From Haladaptatus caseinilyticus (lineage in GTDB: Archaea > Halobacteriota > Halobacteria > Halobacteriales > Haladaptataceae), in assembly GCF_026248685.1 (NCBI RefSeq), contig NZ_CP111037.1:186001-250000 (forward strand): a stretch of DNA of 64,000 nt, given 5' to 3'. Shown piece after piece: positions 1-8,075 of the stretch. How positions within the stretch are numbered: position 1 is the stretch's first letter; each line of letters begins with the position of its first letter. The notes beneath the pieces were generated by a model. The model did no database searches. It had not been told where the DNA came from and saw only the letters and a list, made by a program, of their open reading frames with translations. Made by a program: the position numbers and the translations under genes.

Positions 1-131
1 CCCGCGCCTCCGAACAAGAGGGGAAGTGGAATTGGCGCGTCAAAACGCGTCGTGACACCATGGGCTGACGCGACGCCCGCGAAAAGCGACAGCGAAGCGA
101 GGGCGAGAAGGAGCGTCCGTCGAAGTCGCAT
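1..131 (-). CDS. N-terminal part of a signal-peptide membrane protein (cut by window start)
   Basis: The reading frame starts with ATG at 129-131 on the minus strand and is open to the window edge (43 codons). It begins MRLRRTLLLALASLSLFAGV, then an Ala-Ser-Ala-His signal-peptidase-like site, then a second hydrophobic Pro/Leu/Gly-rich stretch. That pattern is a signal peptide or first membrane helix with another helix beginning. It lies 39 nt downstream of the DUF7344-type regulator and in the same direction, so the two may be co-transcribed. The family cannot be named from this fragment. Confidence 0.6.
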   Translation of the reverse strand, partial: MRLRRTLLLALASLSLFAGVASAHGVTTRFDAPIPLPLLFGGA

Positions 132-170
132 ACCGGAAACTCGGGGGGCCGAGGAAAAGTGGCTGTTGGT

Positions 171-476
171 CTACGATTCGAACCGTTCGAGGATCGGTCG
201 AACATCCCTGAACCGGTCCCCCCGTCGTACTTCGTCAGTTCCCTCATGCCACTCGACGAGCTCGAGTTCGTCCAGTTTCGGCAGATGGATGGCGTACAGC
301 GCCAGTTCGATATGCTTCCGTTCACCCCCGTATTCCCCTTTCAACCGCCGGGTAAAGTCGTGAAGGTCACACTCCCCGTTCAGTAGTTCGGACAGGAGCC
401 GTCGTCGGTAGGCGCTCGAAAGGGCGTCGAATACCGTATCGAGTCTTGTTGACTTCCCGTGCAGTTCACTCTGCAT
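171..476 (-). CDS. DUF7344-type winged-helix regulator
   Basis: This 101-residue protein has the haloarchaeal DUF7344 layout: an N-terminal 'FDALSSAYRRRLLSELL' helix, then the recognition segment 'ERKHIELALYAIHLPKLDEL', then a short charged wing ending in 'RPILERFES'. Such proteins are predicted DNA-binding regulators related to ArsR-like winged helices; the operator is unknown. It lies upstream of a signal-peptide protein on the same strand. A second, broken DUF7344-like gene is at 28486-28803. Confidence 0.75.
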   Translation of the reverse strand: MQSELHGKSTRLDTVFDALSSAYRRRLLSELLNGECDLHDFTRRLKGEYGGERKHIELALYAIHLPKLDELELVEWHEGTDEVRRGDRFRDVRPILERFES

Positions 477-528
477 GTCTCCTGCTAGCGATGGCGTTGA
501 TAAAGAAATAGTCCCTACTCTGTTTGGG

Positions 529-1623
529 TTACGATTCGTCTAGTACGTCGTCCACTCGGTCCGCCGTCTCGCTCGCTCGAATGTTCGAGTAGCTTTCGTG
601 CGTCGTCGCAATCGATGCGTGTCGAAGTGCGGATTGGGCGAGTTCCGCGTGGCCCTCGCTGTACAACTGGTGTCCCAATCCACGTCGCGCGCCGTGTGGT
701 TTCAGATATTCGCCATCGATATCTAGTCCAGCACCCTCACAGAGCCGTTTCATGAGGTTGCGTGCGCCGCGAGTGGAAATCGCTGGGATGACGATTTCGT
801 GTTCGCGGATCACGTCGTCGATGTCGTTTTCGTCGAGAAGCGTTTCGATTCGACGCTCGCTGTAGTCGCCGTCTAACTGCTCGCGGACGGCGCGATATTT
901 CGACGGAGCGTGGTCGGTCGGAAACACCGGAAACCGTGGTGTTGGCGGGTCGAAAACCCGGTGATAGCGCTCCAATGCGTCGGCGGCTTTCTTCGGGAGT
1001 TGGGCGTGCTCGTACTCCCGTGATTTTCCGAAGACGCGAACCGCGCCACCCTCGATATCCACGTCCTCCCACGTGATGCCGGGTCGTTTGTCGTCGGCAG
1101 GGGCGCGGAACACTTCCGCGCCCCGAACGCCCGAGAGGGCGAGCAGACGAACCAGTGCTCGGTCACGGTAGGCGCGTTCGCGTGAGATACCTTCTCCGTC
1201 CAAAGCCCGCTCGACCCGCTTGTCCATGAACGCGAGGATCGCTTTCCGGTCGCGTTCCGACCAGAACTGGCGGTTCGCGTCGGCGGTATTTTCCGGCAGT
1301 TCGGCTTGTGCTCGTGAAACAGCGGCCGGGTTGGTCGTGATGAGTTCGTCGGCCTCGCAGAATCCGAGAAACGCCCGAACGTAGGCGTAGTACGTGTGAG
1401 CCGTCGATGATTTCAACTCGCCCTCGCGAACCCGACGTTTGAGATGGCGGGCGTATCGACGGCAGTCGATGACTTTCACGTCGTCTAACTGGGACACGCT
1501 TCGCTTCCGTTCGAGCCACTGTTGCCACTGCCGAAGGGCGGAGTTCGCGTTGGTGCGGTAGTTCCCAGCTTCGATACTGGACAGGTACTCGCCGATCGCT
1601 CTGGAAAGTGATGTCCCTGTCAT
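529..1623 (-). CDS. Tyrosine recombinase / phage-type integrase
   Basis: With the start at 1623 the protein has 364 residues. An N-terminal SAM-like core-binding domain occupies about residues 10-110 and the catalytic domain about 120-355. The visible catalytic residues are Arg167 (in SGVRGAEVF), Lys200 (GKSRE), His310 and Arg313 (PHGARR), His335 (LRHAS) and the nucleophile Tyr345 (SYSN), so the enzyme looks intact. I chose ATG 1623 over the longer frame at 1674 because it overlaps the stop of the upstream zinc-ribbon ORF as ATGA, and because the extra residues match the antisense of that ORF. Such haloarchaeal recombinases act in element integration or resolution. No tRNA or attachment site was recognised beside it. 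Confidence 0.9.
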   Translation of the reverse strand: MTGTSLSRAIGEYLSSIEAGNYRTNANSALRQWQQWLERKRSVSQLDDVKVIDCRRYARHLKRRVREGELKSSTAHTYYAYVRAFLGFCEADELITTNPAAVSRAQAELPENTADANRQFWSERDRKAILAFMDKRVERALDGEGISRERAYRDRALVRLLALSGVRGAEVFRAPADDKRPGITWEDVDIEGGAVRVFGKSREYEHAQLPKKAADALERYHRVFDPPTPRFPVFPTDHAPSKYRAVREQLDGDYSERRIETLLDENDIDDVIREHEIVIPAISTRGARNLMKRLCEGAGLDIDGEYLKPHGARRGLGHQLYSEGHAELAQSALRHASIATTHESYSNIRASETADRVDDVLDES

Positions 1624-1760
1624 GCCAACCGTGGGTCGAATGATCCGGGGAGTCCAGTCCCACACCGGGGACACGTCAGTTCTCGCTCTTCACCGACAAA
1701 ACGCCCGACTGGACCGAGGTAGCCGCATTCCGAACATCGCCGTATCGGTAGCTGAATCAT
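1620..1760 (-). CDS. 46-residue zinc-ribbon microprotein, coupled to the integrase
   Basis: A short frame starts with ATG at 1758-1760 and ends with TGA overlapping the integrase ATG (ATGA). It encodes 46 residues with two Cys-x2-Cys knuckles: Cys9/Cys12 (CSEC) and Cys30/Cys33 (CPRC, the archaeal CPxCG form). The spacing suits a single zinc ribbon. The 4-nt overlap suggests translational coupling with the recombinase, so it may help recombination or regulate its expression. Small CPxCG proteins are common in haloarchaea, but I do not recognise a named family. Confidence 0.65.
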   Translation of the reverse strand: MIQLPIRRCSECGYLGPVGRFVGEERELTCPRCGTGLPGSFDPRLA

Positions 1761-1798
1761 CGCATCTGTCGATTGGTGAGGGCGGGAAGGATAAAAAT

Positions 1799-2110
1799 CT
1801 ACGTCCCTTCGTCGGGTGGATGAATGGCGATGAGGCCGTTGCTCTGGACGTAGATGTGATACCCCTCGAACGTGAATCCGATGTGGCTCCCCGTTGGGGG
1901 ATGTCCACCGGGTCGTGAGGAGAACAACCCGTCCAATGCATCGGGGTCGAACTGATCATACAGAGGACCGATTTCCCGCGGATCTTTGTTCATCGCCTCC
2001 GCAACCGCCGTCATCACTGTCGTGCTGAGTGGTTCCGTATCGGTCCAGTCGTGAGTTGTATGGTACGCTGCCGGGGTCGCTCGCGATTGGGTCGTGTTTG
2101 ACTTGCTCAT
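1799..2110 (-). CDS. HalOD1 output-domain protein
   Basis: From ATG 2110 the product has 103 residues. It matches the HalOD1 domain: an N-terminal Ser/Thr-rich stretch, the helix 'LSTTVMTAVAEAMNKDP', the 'LYDQFDPDALDGLF' segment, and the closing beta strands 'IGFTFEGYHIYVQSNGLIAI'. HalOD1 is a haloarchaeal domain thought to act as a response output; its molecular role is unknown. A second family member is at 36090-36386. An inverted repeat lies immediately upstream at 2130-2149. Confidence 0.8.
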   Translation of the reverse strand: MSKSNTTQSRATPAAYHTTHDWTDTEPLSTTVMTAVAEAMNKDPREIGPLYDQFDPDALDGLFSSRPGGHPPTGSHIGFTFEGYHIYVQSNGLIAIHPPDEGT

Positions 2111-2129
2111 TGTGGGCACCTCTGAAGTA

Positions 2130-2149
2130 TGTGACTCGTGTGCGTCACA
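2130..2149. promoter_or_regulatory. Inverted repeat upstream of the HalOD1 gene (possible operator)
   Basis: TGTGAC and GTCACA form 6-nt perfect arms separated by 8 nt, 20-39 nt before the chosen HalOD1 start. The symmetry and position suit a dimeric regulator overlapping the promoter. No regulator has been linked to it, and a chance occurrence is possible. Confidence 0.3.
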
Positions 2150-2451
2150 CATAAGACCTGAAAAATCATAAAGCCCTGTCAGACGAAATATGGGTGAAAG
2201 TCATACGGTCGGAGTCAAAACAGCAAGAAGGGGGAACCGCACTGTTCACGATGTTTGTCTTACGTACTGCTGTCATGCGATTTTGCGTTTTGTGTGGCGA
2301 TCTACCCTCACTATTGACGTCGAAACCGAACCCTGCCGGGACCATACGGTTTGAGGACACGTTCGAACTCATCAGTCCGACAGTCGATTACTAATCAGTT
2401 AGATCAAGTTATCCGTCAATAGTATTCGTTTCAGTATATGTGGCTATTATC

Positions 2452-2664
2452 ATGTCGTTGACCGAAGTCGTTACATCGTTCAACGATCAGTTCATCGCTG
2501 CACCGGTTCAACTCGTTAGCTTCTGGCTCTCGGTCACTCTCCCGTTGTTCTACGTTCCACTGTGTGTCGAAGAAACTGACGGCACGACATGCATTCCATC
2601 CCTGCCAGCGGATCGTCTCGTCGTTGATACCGTAATCAGGCGCTGCGTCAGAATCCAGTTTTGA
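2452..2664 (+). CDS. Possible small membrane protein
   Basis: An open frame from ATG 2452 gives 70 residues. It starts 'MSLTEVVTSFNDQFIAAPVQ' and is followed by a hydrophobic segment (LVSFWLSVTLPLFYVPL) that could be one membrane helix. The tail after it is not hydrophobic and may be frameshifted or degenerate. An overlapping antisense frame exists, but its composition is less convincing. The rest of 2153-2705 shows no other gene. This is a weak call with no family assignment. Confidence 0.4.
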   Translation: MSLTEVVTSFNDQFIAAPVQLVSFWLSVTLPLFYVPLCVEETDGTTCIPSLPADRLVVDTVIRRCVRIQF

Positions 2665-2705
2665 GCCCGGGTGATGATGAATCCGTCGTTCGTTGAAACC
2701 GTTGA

Positions 2706-2861
2706 TCACTCCCAGTCGTCTCTTTCGATGGTGTACCCGCCACATTCGGGACAGACCTGATAGCGAACCGTATACGTGGTATCACATCCCTTGCATACGT
2801 ACACAAGGTCCGATACCGATTCCGAATCGGAATGCACACCGAGTCGGCGCATCAATCCCAT
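2706..2861 (-). CDS. Small zinc-ribbon protein
   Basis: From ATG 2861 the protein has 51 residues (an in-frame ATG at 2852 would give 48). It has a CKGC knuckle followed by CPEC ten residues later, then 'GGYTIERDDWE' at the end. This is a compact single zinc ribbon of the type widespread in haloarchaea, probably binding nucleic acid or another protein. The longer upstream frame is not needed and lacks acidic composition. Confidence 0.65.
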   Translation of the reverse strand: MGLMRRLGVHSDSESVSDLVYVCKGCDTTYTVRYQVCPECGGYTIERDDWE

Positions 2862-3022
2862 GCCCCGCGCTTCGAACGTGACAAGTATATAGTTCACCAG
2901 AGCGGAGTGAAAGTGAAATTTTTCGGACTTACCGTGACAGCCCAATGGGGCGATCTATTTTCACTCGGAGAATCGGTGTGGAGAGCCAAAAGGAGAACCA
3001 AACGGGTAGATCGCCGAGCTAT

Positions 3023-3220
3023 TCAAACGGTATTCATTCGCGTGCTTGTGGTAGTCCCGCAGAGAAGACAGTCAGTGACGCGATACGGTTCACGCGAGAA
3101 CGCAGCGTTTTCACCCTCGCTTTCCGCTCGCACTTCGATGCTGACCTGATGCCTGGTTCGTCGTCGGCACGTCGAACATTCCTCCGTTCGATTCCGAACG
3201 CCTGAATCTCGGGTTATCAT
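3023..3220 (-). CDS. DUF7835-type zinc beta-ribbon protein
   Basis: This protein has 65 residues from ATG 3220. It shows the DUF7835 pattern: an ECSTC knuckle, then 'HQVSIEVRAES', then 'FSREPYRVTDCLLCGTTTS'. The two Cys pairs should bind one zinc. The family is haloarchaeal and functionally uncharacterised. The gene stands alone, about 160 nt from the previous zinc-ribbon gene. Confidence 0.8.
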   Translation of the reverse strand: MITRDSGVRNRTEECSTCRRRTRHQVSIEVRAESEGENAAFSREPYRVTDCLLCGTTTSTRMNTV

Positions 3221-3368
3221 GGTTTCGTGTGGTTGGTCGTGTCGTTTGGCCGTGTCTCGCACGATCGTGTCAGTTGTCGATTTTCTCCGGGGAAGTGACG
3301 ATGAATTCCCCTACCATGTCCATCGTCGGTCGTTAAAAGGAGGTTATGACCAGTTTCTCGAAACCGAC

Positions 3369-4094
3369 TCAGTCGGCGTCGAGAGCGTCACGGACTGTGT
3401 TTGTGAGGCTCGTGACGACGGCGTTGCCGACGCGTTCCCGTTCGACGAGTTCGTCGTCAGCGAGTCGCTCCAGATGGTACGAAACGGTCCCTGGCGTCAG
3501 ATCGAGCGTGTCCGCGAGTGCGGACACGCTCACGGGCTCGTCGCGGGCGACTGCATCGAGCAGTGTGGCCGTCGAATCGTCAGAAAGGGACGCGGATAGG
3601 GCGGGGTTCTCGTTTTCGGCCGGATAGACACGGTGTTTGCCGCGAACCGTCGCGGTTTCTACCAACCGTTCTTCCTCCAAGATGCGGACGTGATAGCGGA
3701 CCGTAGAGCGAGGAATATTTGTTCGTTCGCTGATTCCCGAAAGCGACTGTCCGGGTTCGTCACCTACGGCGTCGTGAATCGTTGCGCGCGTCACGTTTTC
3801 GAGAGGGTTCGAACTATCATATCGACTGTAACTTCTGACGGTGTTTGCCGCGACCATCGAGTCGGGTTCGATGTACTCCGTGGATGCGAGGACGAATCCT
3901 GCGTATGGGTTGCTAAGGGAGTTCGACACGGTTAGTACGTCGATAGTTTGGAGGTCGTTCGAAGAGTGGTCTCCTGCCGTGGAATGATGAGCGGGGACGT
4001 TCGCGCTCACGGGGAGCACGAATCCGAATGGCACGGCCACTGCCACGAGGAGGGCGACGAACGTCACGAGGACCTGATTGACATGTGAATTCAT
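3369..4094 (-). CDS. Membrane-anchored double winged-helix regulator
   Basis: The protein has 241 residues. Residues 8-32 form a hydrophobic signal or anchor segment ending near SANVPA. Two winged helix-turn-helix units follow at about 105-165 (NIPRSTVRYHVRILEEERLV) and 175-235 (DLTPGTVSYHLERLADDELV). Both have the ArsR/IclR-like 'TVxYHxxxLxxxxLV' recognition pattern. A DNA-binding C-terminus behind a secretion-like N-terminus is odd unless the N-terminus stays in the membrane or a weak second helix near residues 63-80 returns the chain to the cytoplasm. Haloarchaea have such membrane-linked regulators; the signal sensed is unknown. Confidence 0.75.
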   Translation of the reverse strand: MNSHVNQVLVTFVALLVAVAVPFGFVLPVSANVPAHHSTAGDHSSNDLQTIDVLTVSNSLSNPYAGFVLASTEYIEPDSMVAANTVRSYSRYDSSNPLENVTRATIHDAVGDEPGQSLSGISERTNIPRSTVRYHVRILEEERLVETATVRGKHRVYPAENENPALSASLSDDSTATLLDAVARDEPVSVSALADTLDLTPGTVSYHLERLADDELVERERVGNAVVTSLTNTVRDALDAD

Positions 4095-4335
4095 GATACC
4101 ACGTCGATTTGGTCGGTCTGAGAGTGGGTCTGTGTTCTAAACGAGCATCACCTTTTTGGTGGAGTTCAGTATCAAACACGTGAATAAAGGTCGGAAAGGA
4201 TACGAACAATACGGAGCTTCGTTGTAGTGACCCCGGAGAGTGGTGGTTCGATCTGCCACCGATACTGTATGGGAACAACAGCAACGATGCAATACCGCTC
4301 GACGAACTTCCGCCAGTCGGGTGTTCGTCCGTCAG

Positions 4336-5373
4336 CTACAGGGTCCACACATCTCCGATTCGGTCACCGACGTCGAGTCCGGTTTCGAGCGCAGGAAGAA
4401 CGCGACCGTCCCCGACTATCCAATCACCGGCGAACCGGAGGTTTGCACCTTCCGCCTGCCGGAGAACCTCCTTGTCGGCACCCGAGTTTGGGAGTGCATC
4501 GCGCCAATGGACCACGTCGTACCAATCCGGCGCGGAGAGTGCGTGGTCGGAGAGCAAGTCAGCAACGAGGTCCGCTGTCGCAGCGACGATTTCCGACTGC
4601 TCGTCGTCGTAGTGTTCGGCTGACCAGTCCGGCGCCATCTGAACGACGAGAAGGCTTTCTCCCGCCGGAACGTGCCCCGGTTTACAGGACTCGCGGGCGA
4701 GCCACCCGATTTCGTGGTCTTTGTCCGTATTCACCAACGCATAATAGGGTCGGTCGAGTTCGAATGGATAGTGCAGTACGACCGAAAGGATCGTTCGGTA
4801 AGGTACGTGCCCGATATGTTCCCGAAGTTCCCGTCGCAGGTCGCCGTCCCACTCAGTGAGGTCCAGTAGGGACGCAGTGACCGGAGCCGGTGGAGTCAAC
4901 ACGAGTTCGTTCCATGGACCGTATTCCCGCCCATTTGTGTCCGTCACGTGCCAACTATCGTTCCGTCGGATTTCCGAGATTCTGGTGCCAGTTCGAACCG
5001 TTGCCCCGCTTGCGTCGAGCAGTTGTCGGCCCATCCGTTCGATACCCTCCCGATACGTCCATTTCGGAGCGTCCTCGTCTCTACCTTCGGAAATCTCCCC
5101 GTCAACATCGAACGTCCAAACCGGATCCTCGATATCGACGAGTCCATTCGAGTGCCCCTCTGCGAGTTCTCGAACGACGTGAGAGGCGCGTTCGCCGTCT
5201 CCTTTAGCGTAGTTTGCGCCGGTGTCGTATCTGCAACCAGCCTGCTCGCGCGTGGCGACGCGGCCGCCGACACGCTCAGTCCGTTCGAACAGGGTAACCG
5301 TCGCCTCGTCCCGCAACGCGTAGGCGACACCGAGACCTGCGACGCCAGCGCCGACGACGGCGACACGAGTCAC
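4336..5373 (-). CDS. FAD-dependent amine oxidase / renalase-like oxidoreductase
   Basis: The protein has 345 residues. The Rossmann FAD motif GAGVAG lies at residues 8-13, followed by 'ERTERVGGRVATR', the typical second FAD-contact segment of amine-oxidase and renalase families. A conserved C-terminal FAD loop, 'RFAGDWIVGDGRV', precedes the last helix. Length and order fit the renalase-like NAD(P)/FAD oxidoreductases found in bacteria and haloarchaea. The substrate cannot be inferred. It has no operon partner: the flanking genes are a minus-strand regulator and a plus-strand ATPase. Confidence 0.85.
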   Translation of the reverse strand: MTRVAVVGAGVAGLGVAYALRDEATVTLFERTERVGGRVATREQAGCRYDTGANYAKGDGERASHVVRELAEGHSNGLVDIEDPVWTFDVDGEISEGRDEDAPKWTYREGIERMGRQLLDASGATVRTGTRISEIRRNDSWHVTDTNGREYGPWNELVLTPPAPVTASLLDLTEWDGDLRRELREHIGHVPYRTILSVVLHYPFELDRPYYALVNTDKDHEIGWLARESCKPGHVPAGESLLVVQMAPDWSAEHYDDEQSEIVAATADLVADLLSDHALSAPDWYDVVHWRDALPNSGADKEVLRQAEGANLRFAGDWIVGDGRVLPALETGLDVGDRIGDVWTL

Positions 5374-5614
5374 GTTAACGCCCCTCCAACTGCCCTTGCA
5401 GACAACGTCTTCGTTCGATTTGACTGTGCAGATTCACGAGCAGAACGTTCGTCGGCCGGCAGGAAAGCGGTTGTGGCGAAGCAGTTCGGAACCGATTCAT
5501 CGAGCGAAGGATTGTATACTTCAACGGGAGCAGATCATCCGTCGTCAATAGTCAATTGTCCGACCTGTGATGCAAAAATTCAAGGAATCTCTGTCGAATC
5601 AAGCACGCAAGAAG

Positions 5615-7309
5615 ATGGACAACGAACAGCAACTGCCGGTCGGGCATCTCGTTGCAGACGACACCGAGGTGTCGATTCCCGTGGTCGAAATTCTGACGGG
5701 ACGCGGGTTCGTCACCGGTAAATCCGGGTCGGGCAAGTCGAACACCGCGTCGGTCATCGTCGAAAAGCTTCTGGATGCGGGCTATCCGGTCGCCATTATC
5801 GACGCGGACGGCGAGTACTACGGCCTGAAAGAGGAGTACGAGCTGTTACACGCGGGAGCGGACGAGGAGTGTGACATCCAAGTTGGCGCGGAACACGCCG
5901 AGAAGATCGCATCGCTCGCACTCGAGCAGAACGTTCCTATCATCGTGGACGTGTCCGGCTATCTGGATGACGACGAAGCGGACGAACTCATCCGCGAAAC
6001 CGCACGTCACCTGTTCGCCAAGGAGAAAAAACTGAAAAAGCCGTTCTTACTCGTCGTAGAGGAGTGTCACGAGTACATCCCGGAGGGTGGCGGAATGGGC
6101 GAAACCGGGAAGATGCTCATCAAAGTCGGCAAACGTGGACGGAAACACGGACTCGGTGTCATGGGCATCAGTCAACGACCTGCTGACGTGAAAAAAGACT
6201 TCATCACGCAGGCGAACTGGTTGGTCTGGCACCGACTGACGTGGGAAAACGATACGAAAGTCGTCAGTAGAATCGTCGGCGACGAATACGGTGATGCGGT
6301 TCCCGACCTCGATGCGGGTGAGGGGTTCGTCCAGACCGACTGGACAGACGGTGGCATTCGGCGAGTCCAGTTTAACCGTAAGCAAACGTTCGACGCTGGG
6401 GCAACCCCCGGATTGGATGATTTCGAACGGCCGGAGCTCAAATCGGTCAGCGATGCGCTGATGGGTGATTTAGAGGAAATCACCGAGATACAAGAACAGG
6501 AACACAACCGAGTTGCAGAACTCGAAAGTCAGTTAGAGCGCAGAGGCGAGCAAATCGCGGAGTTGGAAAACGAACTACAAACTGCCCGAGACGTCTCCGC
6601 CGCCGCGCGAAAGATGGCGAACGCCCTCGCGCACGGCGATGTCGGCGGACCTGAGGACTTCGAACAGCGATTGCGGGAGAAAAACGAGCGAATCCGCGAA
6701 CTCGAAGCGCGTATCACGGAGTTACAGGACGAACAAACCGATCTGAACGCCTTCGAGACTGAGCCCGAAACCGAGCGAGTGGAACCGTCGGCCGAATCAG
6801 CAGCGACGGATGAACAAGGGGAAACGGAGGATGAACCGGAATTCGAGACGGACGATACCACGACGGATGAGGAACCCACGGAAGGCGAGATAGGTCCTGT
6901 CGAAGCCTATCGAAAACGCCTTCGAAAACGTGGCTACGAACTCGGAAAGACGGTCTCACGATCATCGAACGACGAATCGACGTCCGTGGTCGAATTAGCC
7001 AACTCTGACTCCGTAGTCGTCCGAATCGATGCGGCGCGCCGCGAATCACTCTGTAACGACGACCACACGTGGGACATCATCGCCACTCTTGCGGCGGACG
7101 GCCCGATGACTGTTCACGAAATCGCGGACAACGTAACGGCATCCGTCGAACAGATTCAGAGCCTCCTTGCCGAACTTAGAAGTCGCTCGCTCGCCACGCG
7201 AGACGAAACTCGAAAGTATGCGCTCGACCGTGCAGGGATGATGGACATTATTACTGATCCCGATGAACGCGCACACGACACGGAACTCCATAGCCAGTGG
7301 CGAGAGTAG
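5615..7309 (+). CDS. HerA/DUF87-type ATPase with coiled coil and winged helix
   Basis: From ATG 5615 the protein has 564 residues. The Walker A motif is GKSGSGKS (about 35-42), and the Walker B region is 'KPFLLVVEECHEYIP' (near 150), followed by an Arg-rich 'GKRGRKHGLGVMGISQRP' segment as in HerA-like hexameric ATPases. After about residue 285 comes a long Glu/Gln-rich coiled coil, then an acidic linker, then a C-terminal winged-helix-like segment (PMTVHEIADNVTASVEQIQS). A 48-nt longer start at 5567 exists, but its extra residues are basic and unlike the rest. The protein is probably a DNA translocase or pump; no NurA nuclease gene is adjacent. Confidence 0.8.
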   Translation: MDNEQQLPVGHLVADDTEVSIPVVEILTGRGFVTGKSGSGKSNTASVIVEKLLDAGYPVAIIDADGEYYGLKEEYELLHAGADEECDIQVGAEHAEKIASLALEQNVPIIVDVSGYLDDDEADELIRETARHLFAKEKKLKKPFLLVVEECHEYIPEGGGMGETGKMLIKVGKRGRKHGLGVMGISQRPADVKKDFITQANWLVWHRLTWENDTKVVSRIVGDEYGDAVPDLDAGEGFVQTDWTDGGIRRVQFNRKQTFDAGATPGLDDFERPELKSVSDALMGDLEEITEIQEQEHNRVAELESQLERRGEQIAELENELQTARDVSAAARKMANALAHGDVGGPEDFEQRLREKNERIRELEARITELQDEQTDLNAFETEPETERVEPSAESAATDEQGETEDEPEFETDDTTTDEEPTEGEIGPVEAYRKRLRKRGYELGKTVSRSSNDESTSVVELANSDSVVVRIDAARRESLCNDDHTWDIIATLAADGPMTVHEIADNVTASVEQIQSLLAELRSRSLATRDETRKYALDRAGMMDIITDPDERAHDTELHSQWRE

Positions 7310-7316
7310 TGGGAAG

Positions 7317-7478
7317 CTATCGCCATTCCTCTTCGATACCGGCGTCGTGTTCCGCGTCCTGTAGCCCCCGCGGTTGCCACTCACCGGACGCTCGACATCG
7401 ATGGATGAGAATTCCGCCGGCCGACAGAAGCACGACTGCAACGAGGAGTTCGATGAAGAGGAATACACCGACGTTCAT
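7317..7478 (-). CDS. Small single-helix membrane protein
   Basis: The 53-residue product from ATG 7478 begins 'MNVGVFLFIELLVAVVLLSA', one membrane helix, and has a short charged tail ending in Glu-Glu-Trp-Arg. It starts 20 nt after the stop of the 80-residue membrane protein upstream, so the two likely form an operon. No family is recognised. The gene ends head-to-head with the HerA-like gene, 7 nt apart. Confidence 0.6.
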   Translation of the reverse strand: MNVGVFLFIELLVAVVLLSAGGILIHRCRASGEWQPRGLQDAEHDAGIEEEWR

Positions 7479-7498
7479 CGATGACAGTACGGGACGCG

Positions 7499-7741
7499 TC
7501 AGCCTCGTTCTTTCGGTCGTTCTTCTTTCTCGGTAGTAGTACGGAGGAACCGGAACACTCCGGCGAGCATCAGTCCAGCACCGAGCGTCATAGCAACGAA
7601 ATCGACGTTCGCACCATCTCCATGGAGCTCTGAGTAGCCGAGAAACGCCAGCCAGCAAACTCCTAGCAGGGGGAGGACGAGTGTGCTCCGGTGGCTTTCG
7701 GATGTTTCGGTGTTCGATTTGTCGTTTGTTCGTTGGTCCAC
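7499..7741 (-). CDS. Small two-helix membrane protein
   Basis: This 80-residue protein has a Ser/Thr/Glu-rich N-terminus, then two hydrophobic segments (LVLPLLGVCWLAFLGY and VDFVAMTLGAGLMLAGVFRFL), and a basic/acidic C-terminal tail. It is the first gene of a two-gene unit with the 53-residue membrane protein. A TATA box lies about 43 nt upstream. Its function is unknown. Confidence 0.65.
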   Translation of the reverse strand: MDQRTNDKSNTETSESHRSTLVLPLLGVCWLAFLGYSELHGDGANVDFVAMTLGAGLMLAGVFRFLRTTTEKEERPKERG

Positions 7742-7776
7742 TCCTGACCAGCCTGTATCGCCACTGTCTCCGCAAG

Positions 7777-7788
7777 GGTTATAAATTT
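7777..7788 (-). promoter_or_regulatory. TATA box for the small membrane-protein pair
   Basis: On the minus strand the sequence reads AAATTTATAACC, centred about 42 nt before ATG 7741. This spacing allows a short leader of roughly 15 nt. It is the only good TATA match upstream of this gene. Confidence 0.45.
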
Positions 7789-8075
7789 TTGTTAGATGTC
7801 GGCATCTGTATCAGAAACACACCGAAATCACCGACTCATAATTATCTCAAATGTTTTACTATGGATTAATCTATAAACTCAACCGGGATGCCATCGTCGT
7901 CGCTATCGTCCACGCTTTGATGTGTCCATCTGGCCGTACTGCGATGGATAGTGGGGCTGGGGAGAATGTCGCGTGTCGCTTGCCGCGTGCCATACGTATA
8001 GATGGTCAAATCCGTCGTTCTTGAAGCTTCCCATCTGTGTTCAATGCAGGAACAAAAACTTAAATAGTAGCTACC
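7789..8075. other. Intergenic stretch with no recognised gene
   Basis: This A/T-rich spacer lies between the membrane-protein pair promoter and the end of the asparagine-synthetase-like gene. I see no convincing coding frame, tRNA or repeat in it. Confidence 0.5.

Noticed and set aside
400-530. tRNA or attachment site beside the integrase
   Set aside because: No cloverleaf-like sequence or direct repeat could be recognised around the integrase gene.
2166-2394. Overlapping short frames near 2.2-2.4 kb
   Set aside because: Composition is unlike haloarchaeal proteins and no start or promoter support was found.
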